Assembly: GCA_001584585.1 (NCBI GenBank)
Contig: LSYV01000040.1
Span: 786,661 to 850,660 of the forward strand
Length of the DNA stretch: 64,000 bases
Direction of reading: 5' to 3'
Source: Gonium pectorale
Lineage: Eukaryota; Chlorophyta; Chlorophyceae; Chlamydomonadales; Volvocaceae
Below the pieces are notes generated by a model that saw nothing but the letters and a program-made list of their open reading frames with translations, searched no databases and had not been told where the DNA came from. The position numbers and the translations under genes were made by a program. Of this stretch, positions 22,357 to 34,500 are shown piece by piece. The stretch's first letter is position 1; each line of letters opens with the position of its first letter.

Positions 22357-24370
22357 ATGGGGAAGAAGAAGAAGAATAAGGAGCAGGAGATCTGCTTCTG
22401 CTACTACTGTGACAGGATCTTCGATGACGAAGCGGCGCTCATTGTGCACCAGAAGAATAAGCACTTCAAGTGTCCCGAGTGAGGCGGAACTGGGGATTGC
22501 CTGGATTGCCTGGGGGGGGCCAAAAGTTGGGTATGTGTGTATGACACCTATTGGGTCGGACCCCGCAGGTGTAACCGCAAAATGAACACAGCGCAGGGCC
22601 TGGCGACGCACGCGTTCCAGGTGCATAAGCTGACGATCAGCTCGTGAGTGGGGAAGCTGGGGTTGAAGAGAAAAGCAGAATGCGGCCAGGGGGCTCCCGT
22701 TCGGTTTCGGGTTTTGTGTGCTTGCTTCCGGAACTCGTGGGATCTCCGTGCTAACCATCCGGGCGCAAATTCTCAATCCAATGATAGGGTGCCGGCGGCC
22801 AAGGCGGGTCGGGACTCCATGAGCGTGGAGATCTTTGGCATGGCGGGCGTTCCAGACGACGTGCGGCCCGCCAAGCTCCAAGGTGCGCGATGCGTGGCAG
22901 GGCGACAGATCGCAAGCATTGGTTCCATGTGGTTATCCTTGTACACGCTTCGTGTATAGGCCGTATCTTTGGATGGTTGATCAAGAGACACGCGCATGGG
23001 TGCGTGGCTCCTGCACTTGCAGAAGTTGTGCGGCGGCTGGAGTTGTCGGGTACTGTGTGGCGGCCCTGTGCGGCACCCTAACCTGGTGTACAGGGGGCGA
23101 AGTCAGGTACCTAGCTGACATCACCGTAATCATAGTGGCATCCTCCCCGCAAAGGTGACGGACCGGCGATAAAGAAGGCGCGGATGGACGAAGATGACGA
23201 CATCACGCCGCCGCCTGCACCCCCGCCGCCGCCGAGCGTTGGGGGCTTTCCGCCGCCGGGTGTCCCACCGCCGGGGATGCCGCCCGGGGGGCCTCACGCC
23301 CCGATGCCGTACCCGTACGGAGCGCCGCCGTAAGTTTTACGTGCAGTAACATTTATGGTAGAGGACGGCTTTGTTCTCAGGCCGAGGTCCATGTGCTCCG
23401 CAGCCGGACAGGGTACTTCCTTTGCCAATTTCGTAAACATACCCGTCTTATTGCAGGCCGTATGGCTACCCGCCCTATGGAGCCCCGCCGCCCGGGTATC
23501 CACCCCGGCCGGGCATGCCGCCGCCGCCGTACGGAGCTCCGCCACCGTATGGCGTGCCGCCACACGGTTACCCGCCCCATCACGGGATGCCGCCGCCAGG
23601 TGAGCATTCCGGTGCCGGCCCTTTCAGTTGTTGTACTGGTTTGCTGACATGGCATTGAAGGCGCGCCGACACAGCGATCCCTTTACTTTTGCAGGCATGC
23701 CGCCTCACCCGGGGATGCCGCCCCCTGGCGGCCCACCGCCCCCGGGGATGCCGCATCGGCCGCCTGGGCCGTACCCGCCTCCGTACATGCCACCGCCAGG
23801 GGCGCCCGCGGTGCCGCCACCGGGAGTGCCACCCGGGGCACCGCCGCCGTTGTTCCCCATTGGGCAAGGGCCGCCCGCAACCTCAGGGCCGCCGCCTGCG
23901 CTCTTCCCCATTGGTAGGTGGGAAACCACGTGCATTGCAGGACTGGATCGGGTGCAAAAGATGGGGCGCATCTATGTGGCTGCGTATTGCCACAAACCCT
24001 AAACCATTACCTCTGCAGTATCACATGTCTCTCGCTCCAGGCCACCTATTGTATTGTGGTAGCTGACTGGGGGAGCCCTATCGGGGCATTTATCGCGCTT
24101 CAATCCTGCCAACACCTACCTGGAGCAATTCGCCGAACACATCCCCCCACCGCAGGGGCACCTCCGCCCGGTGCGGCGCCGCCGGCTGGAGCGCCCGCCA
24201 GCAATGCTCCGGCACCGGGCGCTGCCGCCGCTGGTGCAGCGGCGGCTGCCGCGGGCGACGGGTCGGTGGTGGTGTGGACCGACGAGGACTACTCCATTGA
24301 AGAGCGGCGCGCTCAGTTGCCGCGGTACGCTGTGGCGGTACCGGTAGACGACCTGAACGGGGCCTCATGA
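22357..24370 (+). CDS. SUF4: SUF4/ZNF207 (BuGZ)-type double zinc-finger protein
   Basis: Seven exons, all phase-consistent: 22357-22478, 22569-22643, 22788-22882, 23155-23329, 23457-23599, 23695-23913, 24156-24370 (347 residues). The N-terminus MGKKKKNKEQEICFCYYC carries two C2H2 fingers: C15/C18/H31/H36 and C39/C42/H55/H60. The conserved VPAAKAGRD...VEIFGMAGVP block follows, then a nuclear-type KKAR, a long Pro/Gly/Met/Tyr low-complexity region (about 135-275) and the C-terminal TDEDYSIEERRAQLPRY. In animals BuGZ binds microtubules, phase-separates through its low-complexity region and loads Bub3 through a GLEBS motif containing a Glu-Glu pair. The C-terminal block here matches that motif. 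In plants SUF4 acts in FLC transcription. Both roles are possible here. The family assignment is very strong. Confidence 0.95.
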
Positions 24371-25110
24371 TGGCGGTCGAGCTCTCGATTCTGCTGCCTC
24401 TCGCGTGGCGATCATCCGTTGCGCGGTCCACGTCTGGACAGACCGGCAGGATGGGCATAGCGCCGGCTTTGCCTTGGCGTTGGCTCCGTTTGGCTCACAT
24501 CCTTGTGCCGAGGGGAGCGTGACGGAGGAGCTCCGTCGATAGTAGCGATTTTGTTGCTGTGCTGGAGCTAAATGGGATGCACTGCAATTGCGGATGCAGC
24601 GGACAACTTTCGGACCGAAACGTATCAAGTTATCGTGTTGCTCGGTTTACTACGATGTGCATGATATGTTGATGTATCACTGATCGCCCTTGGATGAGGT
24701 GTGACGCGTTCTTGTTGCCGGGGAGCCATTGGCCAGGTCACTAACCCAGTCGTCTTGCCACCTAAATCAAACACAGTCGCGGGGCACCTACTTCAGCCGG
24801 CTTCCATGCCACGAAACACAGGGCCGTGAAACCCAGGGCAAAACTCCACACCACTCGTTTAATAGCAGCACTTAAGTTTCAGTGTAAGTGTCCCAGGACT
24901 CCCAACTTACCACACCACCCCAACTCCGCATCCCTTCATGTAACAGTGCTCAAGTAAAAGTGCACAAGGTACTCTAGTCACTATGCTCACTCCAGCGCCA
25001 CACATGGGACTTCGTACTCTCCGTAGTTATGTGGGAACTAGACTTCCACGCATGCATCCGTTCAAGCCCCATGCAGACCAGGCCGCCGCAATCTCAGGCT
25101 TCCAGCAGCC
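24371..25110. other. Convergent 3' region
   Basis: 3' UTRs of the SUF4/BuGZ gene (+) and the rhodanese gene (-). TGTAA occurs on the plus strand near 24882 and 24939. No further gene is seen. Confidence 0.55.
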
Positions 25111-28079
25111 TCAAACAGCAGCCATGGGGGCCTCCTTCTCGTCCTGCTCCTTCGCTTGCGACTCCAAAGCCTCCAGCTGCGTCTTGACCTTGCGCAGCTG
25201 CACCAGGCCAAACCCGGCACAGCACTGGTCACCTCAATGCACGAGATGCATGCAGACCTTCATGCCCACAGGACACGGATTCCTTACACCGGGTGAGGAT
25301 GCAACACAGCAATCATGCGGCTAGAAGCACAAAACTCCCGAGCGACGCCCTCAGGCATGTGCAAGGCTACGGCGTGTTATTAAGGGAGCATAAACCCACC
25401 AGCTGCTTGCGAGCTAGTTTCTCCTCCACGAAGGCCACCCGCTTCTCCTTGAGTGCCTCTCGCCGCCGCGCGCGCCGGGCCACGCGGCCCTCGCGCGTCC
25501 GGCCCGTCGAGATGATGGGGCCCGCCTCGTCCCGGTCAGCGTAGTTGCCCCACGAGCCTGGCGCAGGTGCGCATGTCAGGGGATGGACCTCAGAGCTCTC
25601 AGAGGCCACGAGGAGTCAAACCACGTGGTCAAGCCCAGCAGGAACATCACATCCAACCCAAAAGAACTGCGGTACCGGTTGTCCCCTAGCAACATGTTGG
25701 TGCGCTCACGAAAGGCAGCACGCGAGCAAGGCCCGGCGCAACGATGCAGCCACGCATGCCTTCAGAAGCCGCCCGCATATGTATGACCTACCGTAGTGGC
25801 CGCCGTCGACCTTGGCGGGCCGCAGCAGCCGCGGCGCGCCCATGCACTCCTCGCAGCAGCAGCCGTTGTAGCGCGTTTTGCAAGCCGGGCAGGAGATGAA
25901 GAGTTCATTACAGTCGATGTTGGCGCAGTTGACGTGGGGCAGTTGCGAGTCGGGGGAGCCACACAGGGAGCAGGGCACGGCCGCGGGCAACCCGCCTGCC
26001 TCTGCGTCCGCGGCACCAGGGGTCGCGAGGGCACCTGAAGTGTTGTGAAAAGACACAAGCGGAGCCGGGGAAGCCCAGCGACGGCGTTTTGCGGTACACA
26101 GACGAATGCCGCGGACATGGAAATTGGGTAGCAGAAAAACACCTTGTCGGGTTGCAACGGCGACTATGCAGAAGCGGCACGAAAGAACGGCGGTCTCGGT
26201 AAGGGCATTGGCTGCGAGCCACCGACCGTACCTGCGTTGCCAGCCGGGATGGCCATGCGTGCGTCGAAGACAAACAGGCTGCCCTTCCAATGCGCACCGC
26301 CCTCCTGGCGCAGGTAGTTCTGCACGCCACCCTCCAGGGTGTAGAGGTTGTTGTAGCCCTTCTTGCGCAGGAAGGTGGAGTAGACGTCGCAGCGGATGCC
26401 GCCCGTGCAGTACATCTGCAATGGGTTACGGAACGGGTGGCGGCTTGCAAGACAACGGCTTCGCTTTCTTGCTCACGCAATGTCACGCACGGTACCGGTA
26501 CCAAGACCGCGCCGGCGCTTCGGGCACCCACCATCACTGGCGTATCCTTGTCAACCTCGCGCAGAGGCACTGGGACTTCCTGCTCTGCCTCGCCAACGGG
26601 AGTCTCGGCAAACACCTCCTCCGCAGGGCGGTCTGCGCCCACGAAGTGTCCAGCGTCCCATTCGTAGTCGTTCCGCACGTCCAGTACAACAATGTTCTTC
26701 TCCTGGGGGAGCAGCAGCATCGAACGCTCTTTTCGATTGGCCACTATACGCAGACGCGAGCAAACAGCAGCTCTCGAACCCAGCAGAAACCCAGGCAAGC
26801 GACACGGTGCCCCAAATGGTATGCCGGAGCGTTGCAGCCTTAACCCAGTGCCCAAGCAGGAGCGATGCTCCAGATAAACGAGGGAACACCAGAAGGACAC
26901 ATGGCAATCCTGTTTGCCATTGAACTCTGCCGCTCTCGGGCAGGCCCCTCACTAACCCACCTGCGCCTGCGCGATCATCTCCTTCCACTTGCAGGGCTCC
27001 AGCGGTGTGGCGCGCGCAGCCGGCTCCGTAATGGGCATCACCTCCATGCCGCCGGCCAAGGAGATAAGGTTGGGCTTAAACTTGAGACGCAGTTTCGGGA
27101 AGGCGTGGCCTTCAGAGGGCCACACAGTGTACCGCAGGTCCTGCGTTGGACGGGACGGACAAGAATGACATGACAGGATGACCCACATCGATAAGTGCCT
27201 TGCTACGGGGTGTTAACAAGCGCCTGGGAAAGCGTGCGTCGTTAGCGCGTAAAAAGACATGCTGCAAGTTGGTGGCTTTGCTGCTCATTTGGAGAGTTTG
27301 CCCACGGCTGTACACTGGGTAGATGGTGTGTGGTGCACGTGGCCACTTGGCCATGGCGGCGCATGGGCGCTTAGCGGGTTACGCACTTGGAAGCCCGGCT
27401 GCTGCTTCACCCACTCCGCGTAGGCCGTCGCCTGCTCCACGGTGCCGCCGTACTGGCAGTTCATGCCCTGAGACGAGATATAGATGCGCCCACGCAAGTC
27501 CAGGCCCATGTCCTCAATGAACTTGCGGTGCTCCTCGACAGTCTGGAAAGCAGGAGGGATAGGGCCAAGAACGGCGCTGAAGCTCAAGAGCACAGGCGAC
27601 TTGGCGGCGTTTGTGCATACACCTCATGCCCATCATTTCCTTACTGCAAGGGTAGAGGATCCATACATTGGGCCCCGCCCAAGCACAGGGACGCCCCTCC
27701 CAGACACAACCCACGGGCGCTCTTTCGGTCCACGGAACTAACGGAGCTCGGTACGCACCGCCTTGGGTTCGGCAACGGGTGTGAGGTGGTAGAAGTTGAG
27801 CACGCAGTAGGCATTGGGGTCGGTGGGAACCACCAGCTGCGGCGGTACGGGCTGAGTACCGGCAGAAGTACCGGCAGCCGCCTGCGCACCAGAGGCGGAG
27901 CACAGAGCCTGTCGAGCAGGCCGATGGCAGTCATCGAGCGTGACGGATGGCAGGCTTGAAGGCCCAAAGGCGCGATGTCCAGCCGGCGGGTGACCAACTG
28001 GGACTGGCGCGACGCATCGTCTGCCGCCCGGCAGGCGCGGCACGCCCCCTCCTAGCTGCACAAGCGTGTGATTGAGCAT
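25111..28079 (-). CDS. STR8: Rhodanese-domain TrhO/STR8-like protein (probable tRNA uridine hydroxylase family)
   Basis: Eight exons (high to low): 28079-27759, 27542-27387, 27140-26961, 26702-26532, 26415-26232, 26034-25792, 25557-25400, 25197-25111. All are phase-consistent, giving 499 residues. Residues 1-80 look like an organelle transit peptide (basic, no acidic residues early on). An acylphosphatase-like N-domain follows (GRIYISSQGMNCQYGG), then FPKLRLKFKP, the rhodanese domain (IVVLDVRNDYEWDAGHF) and the active-site loop MYCTGGIRC with catalytic Cys about 279. A Cys-rich segment (CSLCGSP, CNELFISCPAC, CCCEEC) resembles the C-terminal zinc-binding part of animal TSTD2 and plant STR8. 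The C-terminus is a charged coiled coil. Bacterial TrhO makes 5-hydroxyuridine at tRNA position 34 and this protein has its key Cys. Plastid location is inference. Confidence 0.92.
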
Positions 28080-28541
28080 TGACGCGCTTGTATGCCCAAC
28101 CTCTAACTGCTTTGGCTCGGCCCGAAGCTTTCAGGTTGCGAGGCAGCCGGAGGCGGAGCGGAGCAAGCAAGCCCAAATAGCAAGTGCGCTGGACTACACC
28201 TACTTCACTCTATGACACTTGTAAGGTGGAGTGCGCCTCCTGGGCCCCTTTCACGTACGTGCCGTGATTCAGTCTCGCGGTCTCCCTCCGGCCCTCGCTA
28301 CTCAGCCTAGTCCCACATGAAGAGCCCCGTCAATGCAGACATAGGCGCTGGTAGAGCTGAGTCATTTCTGCTGGGCTGCTCACACTCCCCATTGTTTTTA
28401 TGAAGGCACCGGGCCGCTAGGAAGGACTTCCGTCTTGTTAAAGACCCGATCAAGGCAAACTGTGTTTTGGAGACTTGAGTGGGGTCAACGAGGTGCCTGC
28501 AATATAATATGATGCCGCCGTAGCTTCAGTTCTAAACGACG
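28080..28541. promoter_or_regulatory. Short divergent promoter between STR8-like and PI4K genes
   Basis: Only 462 bp lie between two start codons on opposite strands, so the two genes must share their upstream region. An AT-rich patch (TGCAATATAATATGATG) lies about 35-45 nt before the PI4K start. No specific regulatory motif is recognised. Confidence 0.5.
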
Positions 28542-31500
28542 ATGAAAGCATTGGCGAAATGGTCTGGAACCAACGCGGAGGCCACCAACAGGGCGGACTT
28601 GTTGCTCCGCTATTTTCAGAGCACCGTCTTTGACTCCTGGATAGCGCTTCAGTGAGTTTGATGGAGCCGGCTCCACTTGCGTGAGCACTGAAGTTGCGTC
28701 AGGGCGCGACCTAGGACCACGGACCCTCCGCCTCGGCGCAGGTATCTCTTTCAGAACACGCAGCCGGGAGTGCATGACTACCTGTGCAATCGGCTGCACG
28801 AGCTTGGCGAGGAGGCAATCGAAAAGTACCTGCTGCAGCTTGTCTACCTGGCCATCAGCAAGCCCGGGCACCCCCTCGAGCAGACGATTGTAAATTTGTG
28901 TCAGAAATCATTCCGGGTGGCCATCAAGGTGCGCCCGTGTGCCCATCCTGTTGCGCGGAGCTACGAACCCAACCCTGTAACCCCACACCCTCACGTACAT
29001 ATCGTCCCCACAGACTCAATGGCTGCTTGTGGCGCTCTGCCAGGACCACCCCAAGAACAAAGCTCTTGAAAGCTTTAGGGATCGCTCGTACAAAGCGGCG
29101 CTTGAGGGCAAATGGGTACGCAAGGGGCGGCGGGTTGACCGGGCCGGTCGCTCAGCTTGCGTACACCCTTGCGCCGTGGATGCGAACGGCATGACAGACG
29201 GCATGCTCTGGAAGTGGGTGCAAGGAAGAAGGATTGGGGGATGACTACACGTACACGCATCAGGTTGAGTTGGCGGGCAAGGCGTTCGCGAGGACCGCGT
29301 CCGTCGCTGGTCCTATTCACCCACGCGCCAGCGCACGATGTATGTTCACAACGTGCCTGGCGTTGTTCCTCCCCTCAGGAGGTACCTATCCGCAACCCGA
29401 AGCTGGATCCGCTGAGCCCGCTGAACAGCCAGTTCATCAGCCCGCCGTTCAGCCCGGTCCTCAGTCCCGGCAGCTCGCTGCTCTATGCACACGCGGGCGA
29501 TCTGCAGGCGGCGCAGCAGCGGCTTTACGAAATCCATAGCGTCGAGGAGCTCGTTCGCCCAGTCGTGACGCACCCGCCAGGCCGCATGGTGATGTCCCCG
29601 CCGGGGGGAAGCCTGGCGGGCGCGCAGCTGAGAAGCTGCGCAGAGGACGTCGCCCCGGCTGTGTCGCGGCGCAAAAGCGGCGCGCTGCAGATCGACTTGG
29701 GCTGTCTGCTGCCGGGGGAGCAGCGGATGAGGGTGCCAAGCTTGGGAGCAGCAGCGGGTGCGACGCCGTCAACGTCTTTGGCGATGGACTCGGACTGTGG
29801 GCCTTCCACGCCTCCCTCCGCGCCGGTGGCAAACGGCTTCGCGGGGGCCGTGCCAGACGCTGCACCGCAACCCCGGCCGCCGTCAGGTGCTGGGGCGCCG
29901 GATGCTTGCGAGGGGATGCCGCCGGCCAATGACGGCACTGCGTCCTCCAGCGGCGGCACCGTACCCACAGCGTCGTCAAGCGCAGCAGCAGCAAGTTCTG
30001 CCGCCCAGGCCTTGGAGCCTCAGGTCGTAGCGGCGCAACCGGCGGCATTGCAAAGCCGGACCGGGGCGTTTGCAACGGCCACCGCGAACGCAGTCAGCGC
30101 CGCGGCGTCCACGCTGGCCGAGCGCATCCAGTCCATTCGGAGGGAGCTAGGGGAGGGCGAGGGAGTGACTGCGCTGCTGGAGAGGTCGAAGCAGCAGGGC
30201 ACAGGGTACGTGGCAGCGACGGAGGAGTTCAGCGATGACGAGTTCAACAACCGGCCGATGTCTCCCCTGTCGCGGCTGCGCTACGACACATTTGGCGCGA
30301 CCCTAGATTTTGTGGATGCGCTCTGCGACGCGTCGTCATCCTTGGCATCCTACTCTCAGGTGCGGCACGACAAGTGGCTACGGTCGGCGTCATTGCGCCT
30401 ATTCATGTCGTGATGGGATGCAATATCACGGTGCATCGCCATTTCCTGGTGACCAACGCAATCCGGCAGTAAAACCTTAGTCTGCATGCGCCCCTCATGC
30501 TTGGGCATACGTCATTGGGTTTTCAGAGTTGCCTTATTGGACGTCGGCCCGTTCTGTACCCGTGCTCTTCGCAAATGCTAGGACGAGCGGCACCGCGCGC
30601 TGCGGCTGAGCCTGGAGCACATCAATCGCGAAATCGATGCCGCAAACCGCCGCGATGTCGCGATATGGTTCCCCATGGGGCGCGGCGGTGACCGCGTTCT
30701 CCGGCTGACCGCCCGGGAAGCAGTGGTGCTTAATTCTCGAGAGAAGGTACGCAAGGCCTCGGACCAAATGTGCACTAGATGAGGCCTTCCACTGGAAGAC
30801 TGCCTGAGGGCTGGGTAGTCCCACGGCCGGGATCGAGGACAGGGCCTCAAGTTTGAAGAGGAGAGCGGAGTATTAACATACATCTTTCTCTCCGTATCCA
30901 TTGTCCTGCGGTAGGCGCCCTTCATGCTGCTTGTCGAGGTGCTGGAGGGGCAGGATTGCGGAGACGACAAGTCATTTGGGGCAACATCCTCTTTGGGCGA
31001 CACCATCGCGGCTGCAGCTTCGACCATCGCTGGCGGCGGCGCAGCAGTCAGCGGCTCGGGTGAAGCGGACACGGGCCTTCCCGCACCCATCGTAGAATTC
31101 GGGCGGCGGGAGACGTACGGCATTGCCCTCACGGGAATTGGTGCGCAGCACCAACAACACTTTATGCTGTCGTCTCCCGCTCAGGGAGGCGCAGCCGTGG
31201 CTGCTGTTTGCAACCCTGGAGCGGCGAGCGGCAGAGGGGCTGCGTCGCAGCACGAAACAGCGGATGGCTACAGCCAGGTGAGAGCTTTGTGTTGTTCCGT
31301 CTCCATTGGCTGCTTTACTTAACAAGGTATCGGGCCAGTCACGGCTGTTTGAACAGGCGTTCTCCACACCGCAAGTGCCGGACGTCTCACTGCATGCGTA
31401 GTACCAAGATACCCACATGCCTCGTTGTGTCTCGTAGGGGGGGAGTACGACCAGCGGCCGGGCTAGCTTGCCGTCCCACGGGGCCCCTACCGCCGACACG

Positions 31501-34500
31501 GCGTCGACGATGGCGGACACACCCGGAGGGCTCAGCCCGACCATGTCCCTCTCATCTCAGCTCCGCTCCAGGGCCGGCAGCCCTGTCCCTGTCACGGGGC
31601 AGCCAGGAGGGCAGCCATCTCATGGGCAGCACCAGAACCTGTCGTCGCCGACGCCGGTGCATGCACCCTCCCCGGCCATAGCCGGACTTTTGGAGGAGCA
31701 TGCAGCGGCTGCTGCTGCGCGTGCAGCAACTTCGCCGCCTGGGGCTGCGAGCTCTGGGACCCATGCCACCGCGGAGCCCTCAGCGGACGCTCTCCGGTGC
31801 TCTGGGCTGGGACTGCCCGCTACAGGAGCGCAATCTGGGCAGCAGAGCATCGCTGCCGCGGCGGTCTTCATCCCCACCCGCAGTGCCTCCAGCACCAACA
31901 TCGCAGCAGCTGCGATCGCCGCCACGCTTGCAGCGGCGGGAGGCGCTGCCGTTGCCGAGGCCTGCGGGCGCTCCAGCCGGGGGGGTAGCGAAGAAGGCAC
32001 AACCATCGCGCAGCTTGCCAGCTTGGGGCAGACGTACAGTCCACGGGAAATCCCCATCCCAGCGGCATCGGTGCCTGTACAGCCGGCTGCCGTGGCGTCC
32101 CGGCCAATGCCGCTGCCCCTGCCGACAGGGTGCATGAGCCCTATCAGCGCCGCAAAGGAGGTGTCGCCCCAGGCCGCGTCACAGGCCCCCAGCGCGCTTC
32201 TGAGCGCCAGTGCGCTGTTCCGGAGGGTTCTCGGCGACAAGGCGGACGAGGGGCCGGCGGGGGCTGGATCATCCGGCAGCACAGCCAGCGGCGCTAGCGC
32301 TACCACCAGTGCCAGCAGCGCGAAGACGGGCAAGGAAAGCGGGTTCAGCGTCGTCAGGTGCGGGCGACTTCGAATGTCAGCGCAAGAGACCAATTCATCG
32401 TGTCAGCATAACTAGGAGCTTACGTTTTATCTGTTGAGTTGTGGTCGTCGTGACTTGTTGGCTGTGGTGATATAGTTGCGTAGCAGCATTATAACTGGCA
32501 TTCCGTGTGCTGGCTGCCTGTTCCCTTGGTTTCAGGTCACTGTGCTTCTCCAACCCCGATGCAACGGTCAGCCCTCCAGACCATGCACGCCCTGACTCAA
32601 TTGCGGGGGCCGTGGCTGCTGGAGCACCGCACCTGGTGCCCCTGCCGCCGGTGCCTCTTGGCTCGGCATATTTCGGCAGGCTCGGCGGCCAGCGTAGCTC
32701 CTCGGGTGGAGGTGCAGGCGCATCAAAGGCAAAGGCCCTGCAGCCGGTTGGCGGGGAACTGAACGAAGCTGAGATGCAGGAGCTGCTCGCATCAGGTGCG
32801 CCAAGGCGGTGGAGCCCAGAAGAGCCATACCATTCATGGCTGCCAACATGCCTGAAACCGCATACTGAAAGTCGCCGAGCATCCTTGCCAAACTTTTCTT
32901 ACGCACTCTCCTCCGGTTGATTGCACGTCTTATTCAATCCAGGATGCCTCAGTCCACCGTCCGCGGTCAAGACTGACTCCGACATGGCGGCCAAGCTCTC
33001 GGGCCTGTTGGCATCGCTACGGGGCGAGGCGCCGATGGTCCGGGTCCGCATCAGGGTCCTGCCGCAGCCGGCGGAAGGCGCCGACCAGGCGCAACCGCCA
33101 GCTCGGCCATTCTTTGGGGTGGACGCTGACCGCTCCGGACGCACAGACGCTTCATTTGCGGGTCAGCAACCCGGCCCACAGCCACCCGTATCCATCGCGC
33201 CGTCTATTGGGTCAGGGCAGTCCCAGGGGTCATCGCCGCCGCCTCTGTCGCTGCTGGACCGTGCCATCTCGCACCTTACCGGCGGCGGAGCAGATGGCGT
33301 CACCGGCGGCCCGGTTTTGGCGAACGGCGCCGGCGAGGTTTCTGGCTCGTTCAGCCTAGCAAGCCTGACGCTGGGCAGCCGAGTAAGGGCTGCTGGGACG
33401 CAGCTCCCAGCCGCCTCTTCCGCACTGGATGACGGTAGCTCTATAGGCCCTAGCACCGGGAGCGACAGCAGCCTGATCGACAAGCACAAGGCGCTGGCCC
33501 TCCTGTCCAAGCTGGGGCTTTGCCGACGCCCCATGCAAGATGATGACGGTGACGGCTCGGCGCCCGTCAGCGCTGGGTCCCTGGCTGGTGGCGCAGGCAT
33601 TACTCCTGTGTTGGCAGGGACGGGCGAGGTGGCGAGCGGGCGGAGCGGATCTGCCCGGCACGCCTCCAGAGGCTCGGTCTGCCGGGGCCCACGGCTGGTG
33701 CAGGTGACGTTTGAGGTGGCGCAGGGAGTGAACCTGACGATACCCTCTCCATACCGCAAGAGCCGCCGGACGCCGTCCAACGAGGCGATTGAGATGCTCG
33801 CAGGTATGAGGCTGTTGGCGTTGCTATGCGGGGGATGCCCTGTGTGCTTCAAGCCCCAAACAAGACTCATGCCCGCCCCCACATGTTGGCCACGAGTATG
33901 TATACTTCTAATTGCATGGCACGGATCGTTGAGCTGTTATGTACACCATTCACATGCGCGGCAGTTGTAAATCGTCGCATCTCAGCAACGGCCCCTTCCC
34001 AATCCTACAGGGAAGTACAAGGTCCAGCAAATGCCGCCTCCTTACGAGTGCGGCCCGCCGCTGGGCCCCTTCCCGGAGAGCCCCAGCGGCACCTTCACGC
34101 TGCAAGAGCGGCCCAGCGAGGAGGGAGAAGGCGACGGCCCCATAGACGCCACGTACCTCCGCAGTGCTGGCACGGCGGGCCCCGTACCGCAGCCGAGCGA
34201 GATGACCTCGGCCCCCACGCTCATCTCTAGTGGAGATAGTCCCGCCGGCGGGCTTGTACATGCCGCGCCAGGCGCTGGCATTGGCAGCGCAGCAGCGGTG
34301 CAGCAGGAGGGGGCAGTGGACAGCACCTTCTCCCTGGGCCGAAGACAGGGCGCCCATACGCAGCAGCCGGGCGCTGGGCCGGCATCGCTGACGGCGCCCG
34401 TTACTTCGCAACTGCTGTCAACAGCATCGCCCCCGACGCCAACGCTGCATCAGCGAGTTTCGATGGAGCGGCCTGCGGGGATGCCTTCCGGCGACGGGGC

